Assembly (NCBI GenBank): GCA_012837565.1
Contig: DUQY01000254.1
Coordinates: 1 to 6,954 of the forward strand
Origin: Bacteroidales bacterium
GTDB lineage: Bacteria; Bacteroidota; Bacteroidia; Bacteroidales; P3
DNA: 6,954 nucleotides
Direction of reading: 5' to 3'
Every line of letters begins with the position of its first letter. Position 1 is the stretch's first letter. Shown one piece after another: positions 5,440 through 6,954 of this stretch. Position numbers and translations under genes: made by a program. The notes below the pieces were generated by a model. That model had not been told where the DNA came from and did no database searches. It saw only the letters and a list, made by a program, of their open reading frames with translations.

Positions 5440-6204
5440 ATGAAAAGAATATTAATATTATTCGTTTTAATAGCAAGTGTTTTTGCAGGCTGTAATAAAA
5501 TTAATAAAGATAGTTTTAGGATTAGTGGCAAATTATCTAATGGAATAGAAAAGCAGCTTATTTTTTTAGAAATGACAGGTCAAGGTCTTAAACAATTAGA
5601 TATTATTAACCTAGATAAGAATGGGGAATTTAAATTCACATATAAGATAACAGAGCCAAGTATATTTGTTTTAATGGCTAACCCTAACGATTACATCACT
5701 ATAATTCCACAAAAGCAAGAAGATATTATTATAGATGGCTTTTTCAATTCTTTGTCTAACTCATATACAATTACTAACTCAAAAGAATCGGAACTTCTTC
5801 ACGATTTAAACAAGGAATATATAAGAACTAATGCTATTTTGGCCGAAATCAAGCAAACCCTTCACGAAAACAAATATGCAGAGAATATAGATGAAATAAG
5901 AACTCAGCTTCTTAGTCAATATACTATACTAGAACTTCATCAGAAAGAGGTTATAAAGAAATTCTTAAACAATAACAAAGGTTCACTTGCTTGCATAATT
6001 GGTCTTTATCGTTCTTTCGACGATCATTATTTATTCAATTTGAATACAAATTTAGAAATTTACGAAGAGGTTTATGCAGGACTAGAAAAAACATACCCAA
6101 ATAACCAACACACTATTGGGCTAAAAAACCTGATTAGAGATACTAAAAAGAAATCGAAACAAAAACAAGAAGAACCAAAGAAAGAATTAGCTAATAAGAA
6201 ATGA
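5440..6204 (+). CDS. DUF4369-type lipoprotein lacking a thioredoxin domain
   Basis: This is a predicted lipoprotein (254 aa) of the cell envelope. Seen: a signal peptide MKRILILFVLIASVFAGC with lipobox FAGC and Cys18; a beta-rich domain (about 25-112) opening with SFRISGKLSNG and running through FLEMTGQG and FKFTYKI, as in DUF4369; a helical, possibly coiled-coil region (about 115-175); then NNNKGSLACIIGLYRSF and LEKTYPNNQHTIGLKNLI. In Bacteroidetes TlpA/ResA-like proteins this same order usually leads into a thioredoxin domain. Here the chain instead ends in a Lys/Glu/Gln-rich tail (about 232-254) with no CxxC. It therefore cannot be a disulfide oxidoreductase by itself; a binding or scaffold role is only inference. 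The residues after Cys18 (NKINKD) are not a strong export signal. It starts 3 nt after aroC and overlaps the next gene by 4 nt (ATGA), so it is translationally coupled to both. Confidence 0.85.
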   Translation: MKRILILFVLIASVFAGCNKINKDSFRISGKLSNGIEKQLIFLEMTGQGLKQLDIINLDKNGEFKFTYKITEPSIFVLMANPNDYITIIPQKQEDIIIDGFFNSLSNSYTITNSKESELLHDLNKEYIRTNAILAEIKQTLHENKYAENIDEIRTQLLSQYTILELHQKEVIKKFLNNNKGSLACIIGLYRSFDDHYLFNLNTNLEIYEEVYAGLEKTYPNNQHTIGLKNLIRDTKKKSKQKQEEPKKELANKK

Positions 6205-6944
6205 TAAAAGATAAGTATTATTTTGTTTCCGACACTCATCTAGGAGTGCCTAACTATGATGAATCGCTGGCAAGAGAGAAGGCATTAGTACGTTTCCTTT
6301 TGGAGGCTGAAAAAGATGCAAAGGCAATATACCTATTAGGGGATATTTTTGACTTCTGGCACGAATACAAGCTCGTTGTACCTAAGTTCTATGTTCGTTT
6401 GCTAGGAACCTTAGCCTCCATTGTTGACAGGGGAACAGAAGTTTATTTCTTTACTGGCAACCACGACCAATGGATTGGGGATTATTTTGAAAAAGAAATA
6501 GGAATGATTGTTCACAAAGAAGAGATTATTAAAGAAATTGGTGGCAAAACATTTCTCTTAGCTCATGGCGATGGGATTGATAAGAAGGATAAAACCTACC
6601 TTTTTATGAAAGCTGTTTTCAATTCAAAGATTATAAGAACACTCTTTGCTGCCATTCATCCTCGCTGGGCTATGGCTTTTGGCAACAAATGGTCATCAAG
6701 TAGCAGGAAATCTCATTCCGAATATGATATGATTGATAAGAGAGAAGAGGAACCTCATTTCCAATATTGCTTAGAGAAAATCAAAACCGCAGATATTGAC
6801 TATTTTATTTTTGGTCACAGACATCTCAACAAAGAATATGAAATAGATGAAAACAGAAAGCTAATCATATTAAGTGATTGGGTTTATGGTAGAGGTTATG
6901 CTCTTTGGGATGGAAGGAATTTAGAGTTAAAAAAGTTTGAATAG
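6201..6944 (+). CDS. lpxH: UDP-2,3-diacylglucosamine hydrolase, LpxH-like metallophosphoesterase
   Basis: This calcineurin-like metallophosphoesterase (247 aa) most likely cleaves UDP-2,3-diacylglucosamine to lipid X and UMP, the fourth step of lipid A synthesis, at the inner face of the cytoplasmic membrane. Seen: DTH (Asp11, His13), GDIFDFW (Asp48), GNHD (Asn87, His88), AHGD (His122) and GHRH (His206, His208), which make a complete two-metal site in the expected order and spacing. GDIFDFW and a hydrophobic, basic insert at about 133-165 (FMKAVFNSKIIRTLFAAIHPRW) are typical of LpxH and its Bacteroidetes relatives rather than general phosphodiesterases. The insert would form the lipid-binding lid (inference). 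Length fits the family. Translation starts within the preceding stop codon (ATGA overlap), with no SD. The gene is complete, and only 10 nt follow in the window, so any terminator or further operon gene lies outside. An LpxH2-type or unrelated pyrophosphatase is the main alternative. Confidence 0.85.
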   Translation: MIKDKYYFVSDTHLGVPNYDESLAREKALVRFLLEAEKDAKAIYLLGDIFDFWHEYKLVVPKFYVRLLGTLASIVDRGTEVYFFTGNHDQWIGDYFEKEIGMIVHKEEIIKEIGGKTFLLAHGDGIDKKDKTYLFMKAVFNSKIIRTLFAAIHPRWAMAFGNKWSSSSRKSHSEYDMIDKREEEPHFQYCLEKIKTADIDYFIFGHRHLNKEYEIDENRKLIILSDWVYGRGYALWDGRNLELKKFE

Positions 6945-6954
6945 GAATAAGAAA

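Overview
The window is about 7 kb of AT-rich chromosome, most likely from a member of the Bacteroidetes, probably an anaerobic Bacteroidales-like lineage. Four things point there. Promoters match the Bacteroidetes form (TTTG, then TAnnTTTG), with a perfect TTTG-N19-TACTTTTG in front of aroC. Most starts have A/T-rich leaders without a Shine-Dalgarno sequence. One lipoprotein has an acidic Lys-Asp-Asp stretch right after its lipid-anchor cysteine, resembling the Bacteroidetes surface lipoprotein export signal. The 2-oxoacid:ferredoxin oxidoreductase has the two-subunit layout with fused gamma and alpha domains. No rRNA, tRNA, CRISPR array, transposase or phage gene is visible.

Layout: (1) 1-148 holds a terminator hairpin of a gene lying off the left edge, then a short leader. 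(2) 149-808 (+) encodes a lipoprotein of unknown function, probably surface-exposed. (3) 809-1051 separates two convergent genes. It contains two near-copies of one long terminator palindrome, 165 bp apart. Between them is a block of short imperfect dyads repeating at exactly 21 bp, part of which forms a further terminator for the minus strand. (4) 1052-3923 (-) is the korA-korB operon, encoding both subunits of a 2-oxoglutarate-type ferredoxin oxidoreductase. (5) 3924-4419 is a 496-bp divergent intergenic region with a korA promoter, an overlapping inverted repeat, a near-perfect 19-bp palindrome of unknown role and the aroC promoter. (6) 4420-6944 (+) is a tight three-gene operon: aroC (chorismate synthase), a DUF4369-type lipoprotein, and an LpxH-like UDP-2,3-diacylglucosamine hydrolase. 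The junctions are a 3-nt gap and a 4-nt ATGA overlap.

Functionally this is mostly core metabolism. KorAB interconverts 2-oxoglutarate and succinyl-CoA with low-potential ferredoxin. AroC makes chorismate, the precursor of aromatic amino acids, folate and quinones. The LpxH-like enzyme acts in lipid A synthesis. I see no clear new multi-gene system. The items most worth a second look are the terminator and 21-bp dyad block at 822-1030, the shortened AroC with unusual signature residues, the DUF4369 lipoprotein that stops where a thioredoxin domain would normally begin, and the palindromes between korA and aroC.
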